DNA of 64,000 bases from Rhodococcus sp. X156 (GCF_004006015.1 NZ_CP034766.1:1240001-1304000), one strand, 5' to 3'. Counted from the stretch's first letter, positions 1 through 12,628 are shown. Numbers and translations: made by a program. Notes: generated by a model not told the origin, from the letters alone.

Positions 1-248
1 TGCACCAGCTGGACGAGGTGCTGGCCGAGGGCGCCGAGCTGGTGCTGCTGGACAACTTCGACGTGGCCGACACCGCGGAGGCGGTCCGGCGCCGCGACGC
101 TGTCGCCCCGGCCACGCTGCTGGAGTCCTCGGGCGGGCTGTCCCTGGCCGTGGCCGCCGACTACGCCGCCACCGGGGTGGACTACGTCGCCGTCGGTGCG
201 CTCACCCACTCCGTCACCGTGCTCGACCTGGGCCTGGACCTGAGCTGA
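1..248 (+). CDS. nadC: Nicotinate-nucleotide pyrophosphorylase, C-terminal part
   Basis: This is the last 81 or so residues of quinolinate phosphoribosyltransferase, which converts quinolinate and PRPP to nicotinate mononucleotide in de novo NAD synthesis. The window opens inside the gene (coding frame begins at base 3). The visible part holds the final barrel strands and phosphate-binding loops of the family: [15 protein letters not shown] and [12 protein letters not shown]. In mycobacteria nadC also sits just ahead of the histidine genes, which supports the call. The 212 bases after its stop hold no other gene; a TANNNT box (TACCTT near 316) could be the promoter of the next gene. Confidence 0.93.
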   Translation, partial: HQLDEVLAEGAELVLLDNFDVADTAEAVRRRDAVAPATLLESSGGLSLAVAADYAATGVDYVAVGALTHSVTVLDLGLDLS

Positions 249-460
249 GCGCCAGACCCGTGCCGCAGACCCGGGCCACGCGCGGGTTCACGGGGCGGGG
301 CTGATCGCCACGCGCTACCTTTGGCCACCTCAGCGGAGCACCTCTCCGACTGCTGCGGTCGACGCGGCTGGCGCCGAGTCCCGCTCGGCCGCCCGCGGCG
401 CGCCTGCTTTCCGACCAGACCGGGCCCAGCACATGGCCCTGACCTTGCGATGGAGAAGAC

Positions 461-1534
461 ATGAGTCCCAGCCACAGCGAGGACGCCCAGCGTCCCGCCC
501 GCTCCGGTGCCGCGGTGGAGAACCGTGGGCCCACCGGTGGCGCCCGGCCCGACCTGGACGCCAACAACCCGCAGGGCCCTGGTGACTTGTCCGGCAAGTC
601 CAAGATGGCGGTGGTGAAGCGGGCGGGCAAGCAGTTCCAGAAGGACAACCTCACCGACCTCGCCGCAGGGCTCACCTACTACGCGGTGCTGGCGATCGTG
701 CCGGGCATGATCGTGCTCGTTTCCATCCTCGGTCTGCTGGGTCCGACGACCACCCAGGACCTGATGAACCAGGTGCAGCAGATCGCTCCCGGCTCCAGCG
801 CCGACTTCGTGCGCACCCTCATCGACCAGGCGCAGGCCAACAAGAGCAGCGCCAGCCTGAGCGCGATCATCGGCCTGGTGGTCGCCCTGTGGTCCGCCTC
901 GGGCTACGTGGCGGCCTTCATGCGCGCCTCCAACGTGATCTACGGCATCGGCGAGGGCCGGCCGATCTGGAAGACCACCCCCATCCGGGTGGGCGTGACC
1001 ATCGTGGCGGTGCTGATCCTGGTGCTCAGCGCGGTGATCGTGGTGGTGAGCGGACCGGTGGCCAAGCAGATCGGTGACGTCGTCGGCGTCGGCGACACCG
1101 CCGTGCTGGTGTGGAACATCGCCAAGTGGCCCGTGCTGCTGGTGCTGATCTCGGTGCTGCTGGCCATCCTGTTCTGGGCCTCGCCCAACGCCAAGCAGGG
1201 CGGGATCAAGTGGGTCAGCCCCGGTGGCCTGCTCGCGGTGGTGGTCTGGGTGATCATCTCCGGCCTGTTTGCCGTCTACGTCACCAACTTCTCCTCCTAC
1301 GACAAGACCTACGGCGCGCTCGCGGGCGTGATCATCTTCTTGGTCTGGCTGTGGCTGAGCAACGTGGCCATCCTGCTCGGCGCCGAGGTCAACGCCGAGC
1401 TCGAGCACGGCCGGGCCATCGCCGACGGCCTGCCCGAGGACGTGCAGCCCTTCGCCGAGCCGCGCGACACCCGCAAGCTCGACGACGAGGACAAGGCAGC
1501 GGTGGCGCAGGCCAAGCAGATCCGCGAGTCCTGA
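461..1534 (+). CDS. YihY/BrkB family integral membrane protein
   Basis: A 357-residue inner-membrane protein of the YihY/BrkB family, whose molecular function is still unsettled. The first 60 residues are hydrophilic and disordered. About six membrane segments follow, near residues 71-93, 133-155, 176-198, 220-240, 250-275 and 287-310. The signature LAAGLTYYAVLAIVPG at 68-83 opens the first of them, and the C-terminal tail is acidic. The ATG is preceded by GGAGAAG at good spacing. It stands alone between nadC and hisD and is likely its own transcription unit. The family call is firm; a role in envelope biology is only inference. Confidence 0.88.
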   Translation: MSPSHSEDAQRPARSGAAVENRGPTGGARPDLDANNPQGPGDLSGKSKMAVVKRAGKQFQKDNLTDLAAGLTYYAVLAIVPGMIVLVSILGLLGPTTTQDLMNQVQQIAPGSSADFVRTLIDQAQANKSSASLSAIIGLVVALWSASGYVAAFMRASNVIYGIGEGRPIWKTTPIRVGVTIVAVLILVLSAVIVVVSGPVAKQIGDVVGVGDTAVLVWNIAKWPVLLVLISVLLAILFWASPNAKQGGIKWVSPGGLLAVVVWVIISGLFAVYVTNFSSYDKTYGALAGVIIFLVWLWLSNVAILLGAEVNAELEHGRAIADGLPEDVQPFAEPRDTRKLDDEDKAAVAQAKQIRES

Positions 1535-1631
1535 CGAACCAGTCCCACCACGGGGCGGCCACCTGGCCGGGCCAGAGCCGGAGGACACCGAGTCGGGGGA
1601 CTCAGTCGTCCGGCGGCCCGGCCAGGCGGCC

Positions 1632-1637
1632 TATCCT
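1632..1637 (+). promoter_or_regulatory. Candidate -10 box of the hisD operon
   Basis: TATCCT fits the actinobacterial TANNNT -10 consensus. It lies 35 bases ahead of the hisD ATG, leaving a short leader that contains the GGAGG ribosome site. No convincing -35 is visible. Confidence 0.5.
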
Positions 1638-1672
1638 GGTGAACTGTCGTCGAACTCCGCTGGAGGCTCACC

Positions 1673-4778
<3,106 letters not shown>

Positions 4779-4788
4779 GGACCGGCCG

Positions 4789-4944
4789 GTGAGCGACCAG
4801 ACGCTGGCCTTCATCCTGGTGGTCGTGGCCGGGTTCTTCCTGGGCGGTGCCTGGACCACCCGCCACAGTGCTCGGCCGGTGGCCGTGGTCGCCGGCGTGC
4901 TGGGCGCGCTCGCCCTGGCCGGCGCCGTGCTCCGCATGGTCTGA
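4789..4944 (+). CDS. 51-residue two-helix membrane protein in the his operon
   Basis: A short reading frame from GTG at 4789 to TGA at 4944, 10 bases after the hisB stop. It encodes two hydrophobic helices (roughly residues 6-21 and 31-48) joined by a short polar turn WTTRHSARP. The clustered Leu, Val, Ala and Gly residues look like a genuine small membrane protein. The strong hairpin at 4952-4998 begins 8 bases after its stop, so the gene closes the transcription unit. I recognise no family. It is unlikely to be an enzyme; membrane tethering or a regulatory role is speculation. Confidence 0.6.
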   Translation: MSDQTLAFILVVVAGFFLGGAWTTRHSARPVAVVAGVLGALALAGAVLRMV

Positions 4945-4951
4945 CCCCCCA

Positions 4952-4998
4952 CGCACGACGAGCCCCGCACCGGAATCCGGTGCGGGGCTCGTCGTGTG
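4952..4998. terminator. Bidirectional terminator hairpin between hisB unit and terC
   Basis: Arms 4952-4973 and 4977-4998 pair over 22 positions with one G-U and a 3-base loop (AAT). The hairpin sits exactly between two convergent genes. There is no long T tract, as is common for actinobacterial terminators. Confidence 0.9.
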
Positions 4999-5012
4999 CG
5001 GAACGGAGCGGG

Positions 5013-6083
5013 TCAGCGGGTGTCGCGCTCCAGGTCCGGGTTGGGGCGCTTGATCATCTCGCCGCCGCCCGGTCCTGCCGGTGCCTCCGAGGCCCGCCCA
5101 GCCTGCGCTGGGTCGTCCAGCGCCGGCGCCTTCTCCTCGTCGTCCTCCGCGGCCTGGGGCCGGAGGATGCTCAGGGCGATGGACCCGGCGAGCACCACCA
5201 CGATCACGGCCAGGCTGACCAGCGAGGGGATCTCCGGAATGGAGGTGGAGATGGTCTTGTGGCCGGCCTGCATCATCAGCTTGACGCCGATGAACGCCAG
5301 GATGATGGCCAGGCCCTTGTCCAGGAAGTGGAACTTGTCCAGCAGCCCGCGGAGCAGGAAGTACAGCGCCCGCAGGCCCAGGATGGCGAAGGCGTTGGAG
5401 GTGTAGACGATGAACGCCTCGTCGCTTACCGCCAGCACGGCCGGCACGCTGTCCACCGCGAAGAGCAGGTCAGCCGCCTCGATGGTGACCACCACGGCCA
5501 GCAGGGGAGTGCCCACCCACTTGGCGCCCTGCTTGATGAAGAACTTGGTGCCGTGGTAGTCCTCCGTGGTCGGGATGACCTTGTTCATCAGCTTCAGCGC
5601 CAGGCTCTTGCTGGGGTCGTAGCTGTCGTCGTCGCCCTTGACCAGCTTGAACGCGCTGTAGAGCAGGATCGCGGCGAAGACGAACAGGATGGCGGTGAAC
5701 TGGTTGACCACGGCCACGCCGAGGCCCAGGAAGATCGCCCGGAACACCAGGGCGCCGATGACACCCATGAACAGCACGCGGTGCTGGTACTCCTGGGGCA
5801 CCTTGAAGTAGCCGAAGATCAGCGCGAACACGAAGAGGTTGTCCACGGACAAGCTCTTCTCCAGCAGCCAGGCGGTGGAGTACTCCACCCCGGCGCCGCT
5901 GCCGAGCACGGCGAACACCACGCCGCCGAAGATCACGGCCAGGCCCACCCAGCCGGCGCTCCACAGCGCGGCCTCCTTGAACCCGATGACGTGGTCGTCG
6001 CGGTGCGCAAGAAGGTCCACCGCCAGGGCCACGACCACGATGGCCCCGAAGGCCACCCACAACCACATCGGTACGTCGAGCAC
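5013..6083 (-). CDS. TerC/Alx family integral membrane protein
   Basis: A 356-residue membrane protein of the TerC/Alx family, linked in other bacteria to metal handling (manganese export, tellurite phenotypes, loading of secreted metalloproteins). It has about nine hydrophobic helices and the two conserved acidic membrane motifs, [14 protein letters not shown] in the first half and [13 protein letters not shown] in the second. The C-terminal 45 residues are acidic and Pro/Ala/Gly rich. The start is GTG at 6083, with AGGAGA upstream on the minus strand. It interrupts the his cluster on the opposite strand. I found no convincing manganese riboswitch ahead of it, but did not fold the leader. 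Confidence 0.92.
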   Translation of the reverse strand: MLDVPMWLWVAFGAIVVVALAVDLLAHRDDHVIGFKEAALWSAGWVGLAVIFGGVVFAVLGSGAGVEYSTAWLLEKSLSVDNLFVFALIFGYFKVPQEYQHRVLFMGVIGALVFRAIFLGLGVAVVNQFTAILFVFAAILLYSAFKLVKGDDDSYDPSKSLALKLMNKVIPTTEDYHGTKFFIKQGAKWVGTPLLAVVVTIEAADLLFAVDSVPAVLAVSDEAFIVYTSNAFAILGLRALYFLLRGLLDKFHFLDKGLAIILAFIGVKLMMQAGHKTISTSIPEIPSLVSLAVIVVVLAGSIALSILRPQAAEDDEEKAPALDDPAQAGRASEAPAGPGGGEMIKRPNPDLERDTR

Positions 6084-6337
6084 AGGGTCTCCTCACAGAA
6101 GTTGAATGTTCCCTCAAGCGTGCGGGACGGCCGGCCGCAGCACAGCGTCGGTGACCGGCTGCTCCCGTCGCCCTTTCTTGCCAGGTTCCGGCAGTCCAGG
6201 TTCTGCGGCCGCCACGCCGGCCTGGGGGATGGTGGTGCCGGAGTGCGTGGTCAGGGCGTGTCCCGGCAGGAGGGTGCGGCTCCTGAGGTGTGGGCGGACG
6301 CACCCCCGCCCGCGCGGGCAGTGTCGGGGTGGGCCAC

Positions 6338-6343
6338 TACGCT
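6338..6343 (+). promoter_or_regulatory. Candidate -10 box for leaderless hisH transcript
   Basis: TACGCT matches TANNNT and ends 7 bases before the hisH ATG, so transcription would begin at or next to the start codon. A weak GGAG overlaps the spacer. The terC-hisH gap (6084-6350) holds nothing else that I can assign. Confidence 0.5.
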
Positions 6344-6350
6344 GGAGTGC

Positions 6351-6998
6351 ATGACAGCTGCATCCGTCGTGGTCCTGGACTACGGCTCCGGCAACCTGCG
6401 CTCCGCCGAGCGTGCGCTCGAGCGGGTGGGTGCCCAGGTCACCGTCACCGCCGACCCCCGCGAGGCCCTGGCTGCCGACGGGTTGATGGTGCCCGGCGTG
6501 GGCGCCTACGCCGCGTGCATGGCCGGCCTGCGCGAGGTCAAGGGTGACCGCATCATCGGCGAGCGCCTGGCCGGTGGACGTCCGGTGCTCGGGGTGTGCG
6601 TGGGCATGCAGGTGCTCTTCGAGCGCGGGGTGGAGTTCGACCACGGCTCTCCCGAGGCCTCGACCGGCTGCGGCGAGTGGCCGGGCACGGTGGAGATGCT
6701 GCCGGCCAAGGTGCTGCCACACATGGGCTGGAACACCGTGGAGGCACCCGAGGACAGCACCCTGTTCGCCGGGCTCGACGCCGACACCCGCTTCTACTTC
6801 GTGCACTCCTACGCCGCGCGCCAGTGGGAGCTCGACGAAGACGGACCGCTGCCCCCCGCCAAGCTGACCTGGGCCGAGCACGGCGGCCGGTTCCTCGCCG
6901 CGGTGGAGAACGGACCGCTGTCGGCCACCCAGTTCCACCCGGAGAAGTCCGGTGACGCCGGTGCCACGCTGCTGGAGAACTGGGTCAAGAGCCTCTGA
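6351..6998 (+). CDS. hisH: Imidazole glycerol phosphate synthase, glutaminase subunit
   Basis: A class I glutamine amidotransferase of 215 residues. It releases ammonia from glutamine and channels it to HisF. The triad is visible: Cys83 in LGVCVGMQ and His196-x-Glu198 in QFHPEKS. Length is typical. The reading frame is open far upstream through the antisense of terC, so the start was set at ATG 6351, which has its own -10 box 7 bases upstream. This gene opens the second his block (hisH-priA-impA-hisF-hisI). Confidence 0.97.
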   Translation: MTAASVVVLDYGSGNLRSAERALERVGAQVTVTADPREALAADGLMVPGVGAYAACMAGLREVKGDRIIGERLAGGRPVLGVCVGMQVLFERGVEFDHGSPEASTGCGEWPGTVEMLPAKVLPHMGWNTVEAPEDSTLFAGLDADTRFYFVHSYAARQWELDEDGPLPPAKLTWAEHGGRFLAAVENGPLSATQFHPEKSGDAGATLLENWVKSL

Positions 6999-7001
6999 CG
7001 C

Positions 7002-7018
7002 CCGGTCGCCGAGACCGG
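7002..7018 (+). terminator. Weak hairpin between hisH and priA
   Basis: CCGGTC (7002-7007) and GACCGG (7013-7018) form a 6-bp stem with a 5-base loop directly after the hisH stop. It may only attenuate read-through, since priA has its own -10 box downstream. Confidence 0.35.
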
Positions 7019-7044
7019 CCGGTCGGGCGCCGGACGCCGACTAC

Positions 7045-7050
7045 TAGAGT
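7045..7050 (+). promoter_or_regulatory. Candidate -10 box for leaderless priA transcript
   Basis: TAGAGT fits TANNNT and ends 8 bases before GTG 7059. It argues against the alternative in-frame TTG at 7050, which would lie inside the box. Confidence 0.5.
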
Positions 7051-7058
7051 TGGCCCAC

Positions 7059-7793
7059 GTGAGCCTGGTCCTGCTGCCCGCTGTTGACGTCGCCGACGGT
7101 CAGGCCGTCCGCCTGGTGCAAGGAGAGGCAGGGAGCGAGACCGACTACGGCTCGCCCCGAGACGCCGCCCTCGCCTGGCAGTCGGCCGGAGCCGAGTGGG
7201 TGCACCTGGTCGACCTCGACGCCGCCTTCGGCCGCGGCAACAACCGTGAGCTGCTCGCCGCGGTGGTCGGCGAGCTGGACGTGCAGGTGGAGCTCTCCGG
7301 CGGGATCCGGGACGACGCCTCGCTGGAGGCCGCGCTGGCCACCGGCTGCCGCCGGGTGAACCTGGGCACCGCCGCGCTGGAGGACCCCGAGTGGTGCGCC
7401 AGCGCCATCGAGCGCTTCGGCGACCAGATTGCCGTCGGCCTGGACGTGCGCATCACCGGTGACCAGTACCGCCTCGCCGCCCGCGGCTGGGTGAGCGACG
7501 GCGGCGACCTGTGGGAGGTGCTGGAGCGCCTGGAGCGGCACGGCTGCGCCCGCTACGTGGTCACCGATGTCACCAAGGACGGCACCCTGACCGGCCCCAA
7601 CCTGCAGCTGCTCTCCGAGGTCTGCGCCGTCACCGACGCTCCCGTGGTGGCCTCCGGCGGGGTGTCCACCGTGGACGACCTGCGGGCCATCGCCGCGCTG
7701 GTGGACGAGGGTGTGGAGGGCGCGATCGTCGGCAAGGCGCTCTACGCCGGCCGCTTCACCCTGCCCGAGGCGCTGGCAGCGGTATCGCAGTGA
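7059..7793 (+). CDS. priA: Bifunctional HisA/TrpF isomerase PriA
   Basis: A 244-residue (beta/alpha)8-barrel isomerase. It converts ProFAR to PRFAR in histidine synthesis. In actinobacteria this protein usually also does the TrpF step of tryptophan synthesis (PRA to CdRP). The two catalytic aspartates are in LLPAVDV (Asp10) and VVTDVTKDG (Asp170), and the sequence follows mycobacterial PriA closely, for example [13 protein letters not shown] and ELSGGIRDD. The trp genes in this window lack trpF, which fits the dual role. I preferred GTG 7059 to TTG 7050 because the -10 box ends 8 bases before it and homologues start here. Confidence 0.95.
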   Translation: MSLVLLPAVDVADGQAVRLVQGEAGSETDYGSPRDAALAWQSAGAEWVHLVDLDAAFGRGNNRELLAAVVGELDVQVELSGGIRDDASLEAALATGCRRVNLGTAALEDPEWCASAIERFGDQIAVGLDVRITGDQYRLAARGWVSDGGDLWEVLERLERHGCARYVVTDVTKDGTLTGPNLQLLSEVCAVTDAPVVASGGVSTVDDLRAIAALVDEGVEGAIVGKALYAGRFTLPEALAAVSQ

Positions 7794-8617
7794 GCACCCC
7801 CGACGCCGCAGGACTGCTGGCCGAGGCCGCGGCCCTGCTCGACGAGGTCAGCGAGCGCTTCGTCACCGGCCTGGGTGCCCCCAGCGAGGTGGAGAAGGGC
7901 CCCGCGGACTTCGCCACCGCCGTCGACCTGGAGCTGGAGCGTCGGCTCACCGCCGAGCTGACCCGGCGCACCGGGATCGCGGTGCACGGCGAGGAGTTCG
8001 GCGGCCCCGACGTGGCCACCGGGACCGTGTGGGTGCTCGACCCGGTGGACGGCACCGCCAACTACTCCGCCGGCCTGCCGCTGAGCGGCATGCTGCTCGC
8101 CCTGGTGCACGACGGCGTGCCGGTGGCCGGGCTGACCTGGCTGCCGCTGCTCAACCAGCGCTACACCGCGGTGCAGGACGGCCCGCTGTTCTGCAACGGC
8201 GTGGAGGTACCTCGGCTGCAGAGCCGCACCCTGCAGTCCTCGACCACCAGCGTCGGCGCGCTCAACCGCGCCTCCGGCGGGCACTACCCCGGCGAGTACC
8301 GCTACCAGGTGTTCGGTGAGGTCAGCCGCGCCTGCCTGCGCGTGCGGATGCTGGGCTCCACCGGCCTCGAGCTGGCCTGGACCGCCGCCGGCCTGCTCGG
8401 CGGCTCGGTCACCTTCGGCCACCACGCCTGGGACAACGCGGCCGGCGTCTGCCAGGTCCGCGCGGCGGGGGGAGTGGTCACCGACCTGGCGGGCAACCCC
8501 TGGACCATCACCTCGCCCTCCGTGCTGGCGGCCTCGCCCGGCGTGCACCAGGAGATGCTCGAGCTGATCGGCGCCCTCGGCGACCCCGCCGACCACCTGT
8601 CGGCGGCGCACGCATGA
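7790..8617 (+). CDS. impA: Inositol monophosphatase family phosphatase (ImpA type)
   Basis: A 275-residue Mg-dependent phosphatase of the inositol monophosphatase superfamily. Metal-binding motifs are [21 protein letters not shown] and, near the C terminus, [17 protein letters not shown]. The conserved position between hisA/priA and hisF is that of mycobacterial and corynebacterial impA. Paralogues of the family (HisN) act as histidinol-phosphate phosphatase, the step that the monofunctional HisB here cannot do. So inositol phosphate or histidinol phosphate are both possible substrates. The GTG start overlaps the priA stop (GTGA). Confidence 0.9.
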   Translation: MSTPDAAGLLAEAAALLDEVSERFVTGLGAPSEVEKGPADFATAVDLELERRLTAELTRRTGIAVHGEEFGGPDVATGTVWVLDPVDGTANYSAGLPLSGMLLALVHDGVPVAGLTWLPLLNQRYTAVQDGPLFCNGVEVPRLQSRTLQSSTTSVGALNRASGGHYPGEYRYQVFGEVSRACLRVRMLGSTGLELAWTAAGLLGGSVTFGHHAWDNAAGVCQVRAAGGVVTDLAGNPWTITSPSVLAASPGVHQEMLELIGALGDPADHLSAAHA

Positions 8618-9387
8618 GCCTCGCCGTGCGGGTCATCCCGTGCCTGGACGTCGACGGCGGCCGGGTGGTCAAGGGGGTGCGCTTCGCCAACCTCAAGGAC
8701 GCCGGCGACCCGGTGGAGCTGGCCGCGGCCTACGACGCCCAGGGTGCCGACGAGCTCACCTTCCTCGACGTCACCGCCTCCTCCGGCGAGCGCGCCACCA
8801 TGATCGACGTGGTCCGGCGCACCGCCGAGCAGGTGTTCATCCCGCTCACCGTGGGCGGGGGCGTGCGGTCGGTGGCCGACGTGGACCAGCTGCTGCGCGC
8901 CGGCGCCGACAAGGTCAGCGTGAACACCGCGGCCATCGCCCGCCCGGAGCTGCTGAGCGAGCTGAGCCAGCGCTACGGCTCGCAGTGCATCGTGCTGTCG
9001 GTGGACGCCCGCACCGTCCCCGAGGGCGCCGAGCCCACCCCGTCGGGCTGGGAGGTCACCACCCACGGTGGCAAGCGCGGCACCGGCATCGACGCCATCG
9101 AGTGGGCCCGGCGCGGTGCCGAGCTGGGGGTGGGGGAGATCCTGCTCAACTCCATGGACGCCGACGGCACCAAGCAGGGCTTCGACCTGGCCATGATCGC
9201 TGCCGCCCGGGCCGCGGTCACCGTGCCGGTGATCGCCAGCGGGGGAGCCGGGGCCATCGAGCACTTCGCGCCTGCGGTGCACGCCGGGGCCGACGCGGTG
9301 CTCGCCGCCAGCGTCTTCCACTTCGGTGAGCTGACCATCGGTGCGGTCAAGGACGCCATGCGCGCCGAGGACATCGAGGTCCGATGA
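8614..9387 (+). CDS. hisF: Imidazole glycerol phosphate synthase, cyclase subunit
   Basis: A 257-residue (beta/alpha)8 barrel. It uses ammonia from HisH to turn PRFAR into imidazole-glycerol phosphate and AICAR. The catalytic aspartates are Asp12 in [14 protein letters not shown] and Asp131 in VLSVDART. The phosphate-binding loops GGGVRSV and [11 protein letters not shown] are present. It starts at an ATGA overlap with impA and ends at an ATGA overlap with hisI, so the operon is tightly coupled. Confidence 0.98.
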   Translation: MSLAVRVIPCLDVDGGRVVKGVRFANLKDAGDPVELAAAYDAQGADELTFLDVTASSGERATMIDVVRRTAEQVFIPLTVGGGVRSVADVDQLLRAGADKVSVNTAAIARPELLSELSQRYGSQCIVLSVDARTVPEGAEPTPSGWEVTTHGGKRGTGIDAIEWARRGAELGVGEILLNSMDADGTKQGFDLAMIAAARAAVTVPVIASGGAGAIEHFAPAVHAGADAVLAASVFHFGELTIGAVKDAMRAEDIEVR

Positions 9388-9746
9388 GCGAGGCACAGGC
9401 TCCGGTGCTGGACCCGGCGATCGCCGCCCGGCTCAAGCGCAACGCCGACGGGCTGGTGTGCGCGGTGGCGCAGCAGCAGGGCACCGGCGAGGTGCTCATG
9501 GTGGCGTGGATGAACGACGAGGCGCTGGCCCGCACGCTGGCCACCCGCAAGGCCACCTACTGGTCGCGCTCACGCCAGCAGCTGTGGGTCAAGGGCGAGA
9601 CCTCTGGCCACACCCAGCAGGTGCACGAGGTGCGCCTGGACTGCGACGGCGACACCCTGCTGCTGGTGGTGGACCAGGTGGGTGCGGCCTGCCACACCGG
9701 CGAGCGCACCTGCTTCGACGCCGACGTGCTGCTCGGCCCCAGCTAG
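9384..9746 (+). CDS. hisI: Phosphoribosyl-AMP cyclohydrolase
   Basis: A 120-residue enzyme that opens the adenine ring of PR-AMP. The signature [15 protein letters not shown] and the zinc cysteines of [10 protein letters not shown] are present, together with [19 protein letters not shown]. It is the monofunctional form; the HisE pyrophosphohydrolase is not in this window. It closes the second his block, starts at an ATGA overlap with hisF, and ends beside a short hairpin. Confidence 0.97.
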   Translation: MSEAQAPVLDPAIAARLKRNADGLVCAVAQQQGTGEVLMVAWMNDEALARTLATRKATYWSRSRQQLWVKGETSGHTQQVHEVRLDCDGDTLLLVVDQVGAACHTGERTCFDADVLLGPS

Positions 9747-9760
9747 CTGCTGCCGGGGCC
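9735..9760. terminator. Candidate terminator between hisI and bcp
   Basis: GGCCCC (9735-9740) and GGGGCC (9755-9760) can form a 6-bp stem. The loop contains the hisI TAG and a 10-base palindrome, CAGCTAGCTG. It lies between convergent genes. Confidence 0.5.
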
Positions 9761-9765
9761 AGGCT

Positions 9766-10224
9766 CTAGGGCCGTGCCCGCAGCACGTCCAGCGCGCGGT
9801 CGGCGTGCGAGCTCATCTTGGTCTCGCTGCTCAGCGCAGCCAGGACCACCGCGTCGGTGTCGATCACGAAGGTCACCCGCTTGACCGGGGCCAGCTTGCC
9901 CAGCAGCCGGCGCCGCACCCCGAACAGGTCGGCCACCTGCCCGTCCTCGTCGGCCAGCAGCGGGTAGTCGAAGGTGTGGGCGGTGGCGAACTTCTGCTGC
10001 CGGGACACGCTGTCGGTGCTGATGCCCACCCGCTGGGCACCGAGCTCGGTGAACTCACCGCCCAGGTCCCGGAAGTGGCACGCCTCCGCGGTGCAGCCCG
10101 ACGAGGACGCGATGGGGTAGAAGAACAGCACCACCGGGCCCTGCTCCAGCAGCTGGTACAGCGACCGGGGCGTGCCCTGCTGGTCGGGCAGCGTGAAGTC
10201 CGGCGCCTTCTCTCCCTGCTTCAT
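9766..10224 (-). CDS. bcp: Thioredoxin-dependent peroxiredoxin, Bcp/PrxQ type
   Basis: A 152-residue peroxiredoxin that reduces hydroperoxides with electrons from thioredoxin. The peroxidatic and resolving cysteines are Cys44 and Cys49 in [12 protein letters not shown], the PrxQ spacing. The N-terminal [12 protein letters not shown] is characteristic. The frame is open 13 residues further (ATG 10263), but ATG 10224 gives the usual family length and has a TANNNT box 7 bases upstream. The same gene follows the his block in M. tuberculosis (bcpB). It is convergent with hisI and divergent from trpE. Confidence 0.93.
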   Translation of the reverse strand: MKQGEKAPDFTLPDQQGTPRSLYQLLEQGPVVLFFYPIASSSGCTAEACHFRDLGGEFTELGAQRVGISTDSVSRQQKFATAHTFDYPLLADEDGQVADLFGVRRRLLGKLAPVKRVTFVIDTDAVVLAALSSETKMSSHADRALDVLRARP

Positions 10225-10231
10225 TCTCCAG

Positions 10232-10237
10232 ACGGTA
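10232..10237 (-). promoter_or_regulatory. Candidate -10 box for leaderless bcp transcript
   Basis: On the minus strand this reads TACCGT and ends 7 bases before the chosen ATG. The 107-base bcp-trpE gap shows no Trp-rich leader peptide or trp attenuator. Confidence 0.45.
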
Positions 10238-10331
10238 TCCCCCCGGCTCGTCGGCTGGGCCATGGTGGGGTGGCACGGCCAGGGACGGGGCGCACGCGGG
10301 GACGTCGGGCCTGGCTGGGAGACTGTCAGCC

Positions 10332-11867
10332 ATGTCTGGTGCGCACCTCGGGGAGACGAGTCCCACTCGCGCGGAGTTCCGTGCCCTCGCGGCGGAGCAC
10401 CGCGTGGTGCCGGTGACGCGGAAGCTGCTGGCCGACTCCGAGACCCCCGTCTCGGCCTACCGCAAGCTGGCCGGTGACCGCCCCGGCACGTTCCTGCTGG
10501 AGTCGGCGGAGAACGGCCGCTCCTGGTCGCGCTGGTCGTTCATCGGCGTGGGCAGCGCCGCCGCGCTGACCGTGGTGGACGGTCAGGCGCACTGGCAGGG
10601 CATCGTGCCCGCCGGCGCCCCCACCGGCGGCGACCCGCTGGACGTGCTGCGCGAGACCCTGCAGCTGCTGCGCTCCGAGCGCCTGCCCGACCTGCCCCCG
10701 CTCACCGGCGGCATGGTCGGCTACCTCGGCTACGACACGGTGCGCCGCCTGGAGCGCCTGCCCGAGCTGGCCACCGACGACCTGCAGCTGCCGGAGATGG
10801 TGATGCTGCTGGCCACCGACCTGGCCGCGGTGGACCACCACGAGGGCACCATCACCCTCATCGCCAACGCGGTGAACTTCGACGGCAGCGACGAGCGGGT
10901 GGACGAGGCCTACACCGCGGCGGTGCAGCGGCTGGACGCGATGACCACGAAGCTGGCCTCGGCCGCGCCGTCCACGGTCACCGCCTTCGACCGGCCCAGC
11001 CCGCAGTTCCACCGGCGGACCACCAGCGAGCAGCACCAGGCCGGAGTGCGCAAGCTCATCGGCGAGATCGAGGCCGGCGAGGCGTTCCAGGTGGTGCTCT
11101 CGCAGCGCTTCGAGATGCCCACCCAGGCCGAGGCGCTGGACATCTACCGGGTGCTGCGCGCATCCAACCCGAGCCCGTACATGTACCTGTTCCGGGTGCC
11201 CGACGCCCACGGCGGCACCGCCTTCGACATCATCGGCTCCAGCCCGGAGGCGCTGGTCACCGTGGTGGACGACGTGGCCACCACGCACCCCATCGCCGGC
11301 ACCCGCTGGCGCGGGGCGAGCACCGAGGAAGACCTGCTGCTGGAGAAGGACCTCTGCGCCGACGCCAAGGAGAACGCCGAGCACCTGATGCTCGTCGACC
11401 TGGGGCGCAACGACCTGGGCCGGGTGTGCGAGCCGGGCACGGTCACCGTCACCCAGTACCGGCACGTGGAGCGCTACAGCCACGTGATGCACCTGGTCTC
11501 CACCGTCACCGGCCGCCTGGCCGCCGACCGCACCGCGCTGGACGCGGTGACGGCGTGCTTCCCCGCCGGCACCTTGTCCGGTGCCCCCAAGCCGCGGGCG
11601 CTGGAGCTCATCGAGCAGATGGAGCCCACCCGGCGCGGGGTCTACGGCGGCATCGTGGGCTACCTGGACTTCGCCGGTGACGCCGACACCGCCATCGCCA
11701 TCCGCTCCGCGGTGCTCAAGGACGGCACCGCCTACGTGCAGGCCGGCGGTGGCGTGGTCGCCGACTCCGACCCCGCCGCCGAGGACACCGAGACGGTGAA
11801 CAAGGCGCTGGCCGTGCTGTCGGCGGTGGCGGCGGCCGAGACGATGCGTGGAGTGGCCGATGACTGA
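10332..11867 (+). CDS. trpE: Anthranilate synthase component I
   Basis: A 511-residue chorismate-binding enzyme. It makes anthranilate from chorismate with ammonia from the glutaminase subunit, which is not encoded here. FLLESAE near the N terminus matches the tryptophan feedback site. The C-terminal catalytic part has [22 protein letters not shown] and [15 protein letters not shown]. The ATG is preceded by GGGAGA at about 9 bases. It heads trpE-membrane protein-trpC-trpB-trpA and overlaps the next gene by 8 bases. Confidence 0.96.
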   Translation: MSGAHLGETSPTRAEFRALAAEHRVVPVTRKLLADSETPVSAYRKLAGDRPGTFLLESAENGRSWSRWSFIGVGSAAALTVVDGQAHWQGIVPAGAPTGGDPLDVLRETLQLLRSERLPDLPPLTGGMVGYLGYDTVRRLERLPELATDDLQLPEMVMLLATDLAAVDHHEGTITLIANAVNFDGSDERVDEAYTAAVQRLDAMTTKLASAAPSTVTAFDRPSPQFHRRTTSEQHQAGVRKLIGEIEAGEAFQVVLSQRFEMPTQAEALDIYRVLRASNPSPYMYLFRVPDAHGGTAFDIIGSSPEALVTVVDDVATTHPIAGTRWRGASTEEDLLLEKDLCADAKENAEHLMLVDLGRNDLGRVCEPGTVTVTQYRHVERYSHVMHLVSTVTGRLAADRTALDAVTACFPAGTLSGAPKPRALELIEQMEPTRRGVYGGIVGYLDFAGDADTAIAIRSAVLKDGTAYVQAGGGVVADSDPAAEDTETVNKALAVLSAVAAAETMRGVADD

Positions 11868-12624
11868 TCCGAACCAGGCGCCGGGGACCGACCAGGCACC
11901 GGAGCCGGCCGCCCCGAAGGCAGGCCGGTCGGGCCTGCGCGTGCCCGCGGTGCTGCTGGTGCTCGGCGCCGTCGCGCTGTGGGCCGCCTCCCGCGTGCAG
12001 TGGGTGCAGGCACGCACCGAGGACGACCTGCGGGGCGTGCGCGAGGCCGACCTCCTCGGCAGCACCTGGGCGGCGCAGCTCACCCCGCTGGCCCTGGTGC
12101 TGCTGGCCGGGGTCGCCGCGGTCTTCGCGCTGCGCGGCCTGGCCGTGCGGGTGCTGGCGCTGGTGCTGCTGGTCGTCGCGGTGGCCGCGGCCGAGCCGGC
12201 CGTGGTGGCGCTGGTCGGCGGGCCCTCCGCCGAGCACGCCGCCGAGCTGATCACCCCGCCGGTGCTGGCCCAGCAGGTGAGCACCTCCGCGTCGGTCGTC
12301 GGACCGCTGCTGGCGCTGCTCGGTGCGCTGCTCACCGTGGCCGCCGCCGTGCTGCTGGCCCGCGCCCCGCGCCGTGCCGGTGGTCTGTCCACCCGCTACG
12401 AGACCCCTGCGGTGCAGCGCGAGCGGGCCACGCAGGCGGCTGTCACCGACGACGACGTCACCGAGCGACAGCTGTGGGACGCCCTCAGCGCGGGACAGGA
12501 CCCGACCGCTGATCACGGAACCGGCACAGCTGCGCAACAGCCTGCCGCCCCGATGAGAGACGTAGGTCACCACCCGGATAGGCTCAGCGAGGTTGAGCAG
12601 GGCGAGCAGGGAAGGGGGGCTTGA
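11860..12624 (+). CDS. Trp-operon associated membrane protein (TIGR02234-like)
   Basis: A 254-residue integral membrane protein found between trpE and trpC in many actinobacteria, including M. tuberculosis. Its function is unknown. A Pro/Ala-rich start is followed by about four membrane segments (near 29-44, 73-90, 94-115 and 140-165). The cytoplasmic C terminus has the family's [12 protein letters not shown] motif. I chose ATG 11860, which overlaps the end of trpE by 8 bases and has GTGGAG upstream. The trpC start lies 4 bases after its stop. The conserved position suggests a link to tryptophan metabolism, but nothing in the sequence shows what. Confidence 0.85.
   Translation: MTDPNQAPGTDQAPEPAAPKAGRSGLRVPAVLLVLGAVALWAASRVQWVQARTEDDLRGVREADLLGSTWAAQLTPLALVLLAGVAAVFALRGLAVRVLALVLLVVAVAAAEPAVVALVGGPSAEHAAELITPPVLAQQVSTSASVVGPLLALLGALLTVAAAVLLARAPRRAGGLSTRYETPAVQRERATQAAVTDDDVTERQLWDALSAGQDPTADHGTGTAAQQPAAPMRDVGHHPDRLSEVEQGEQGRGA
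12579..12584 (+). promoter_or_regulatory. Candidate internal -10 box ahead of trpC
   Basis: TAGGCT fits TANNNT, lies inside the 3' end of the membrane-protein gene and is 44 bases before the trpC ATG. It could give trpCBA a separate promoter. Confidence 0.35.
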
Positions 12625-12628
12625 CGCG

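Noticed and set aside
182-1588. Long minus-strand open frames opposite brkB, hisD, polA, uvrB and other genes
   Set aside because: They are antisense shadows typical of high-GC DNA. They have repetitive His/Gly/Arg/Ala composition, no domains, and lie over well-supported genes.
6084-6350. yybP-ykoY manganese riboswitch upstream of terC
   Set aside because: Considered because Alx homologues can be so regulated, but I could not find the conserved core in the minus-strand leader.
7050-7058. TTG 7050 as the priA start
   Set aside because: The codon overlaps the likely -10 box. GTG 7059 fits homologue length and the leaderless pattern.
10225-10331. trp leader peptide or attenuator ahead of trpE
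   Set aside because: No short Trp-rich frame with a stop and no paired terminator/antiterminator stems are visible in the 107-base gap.
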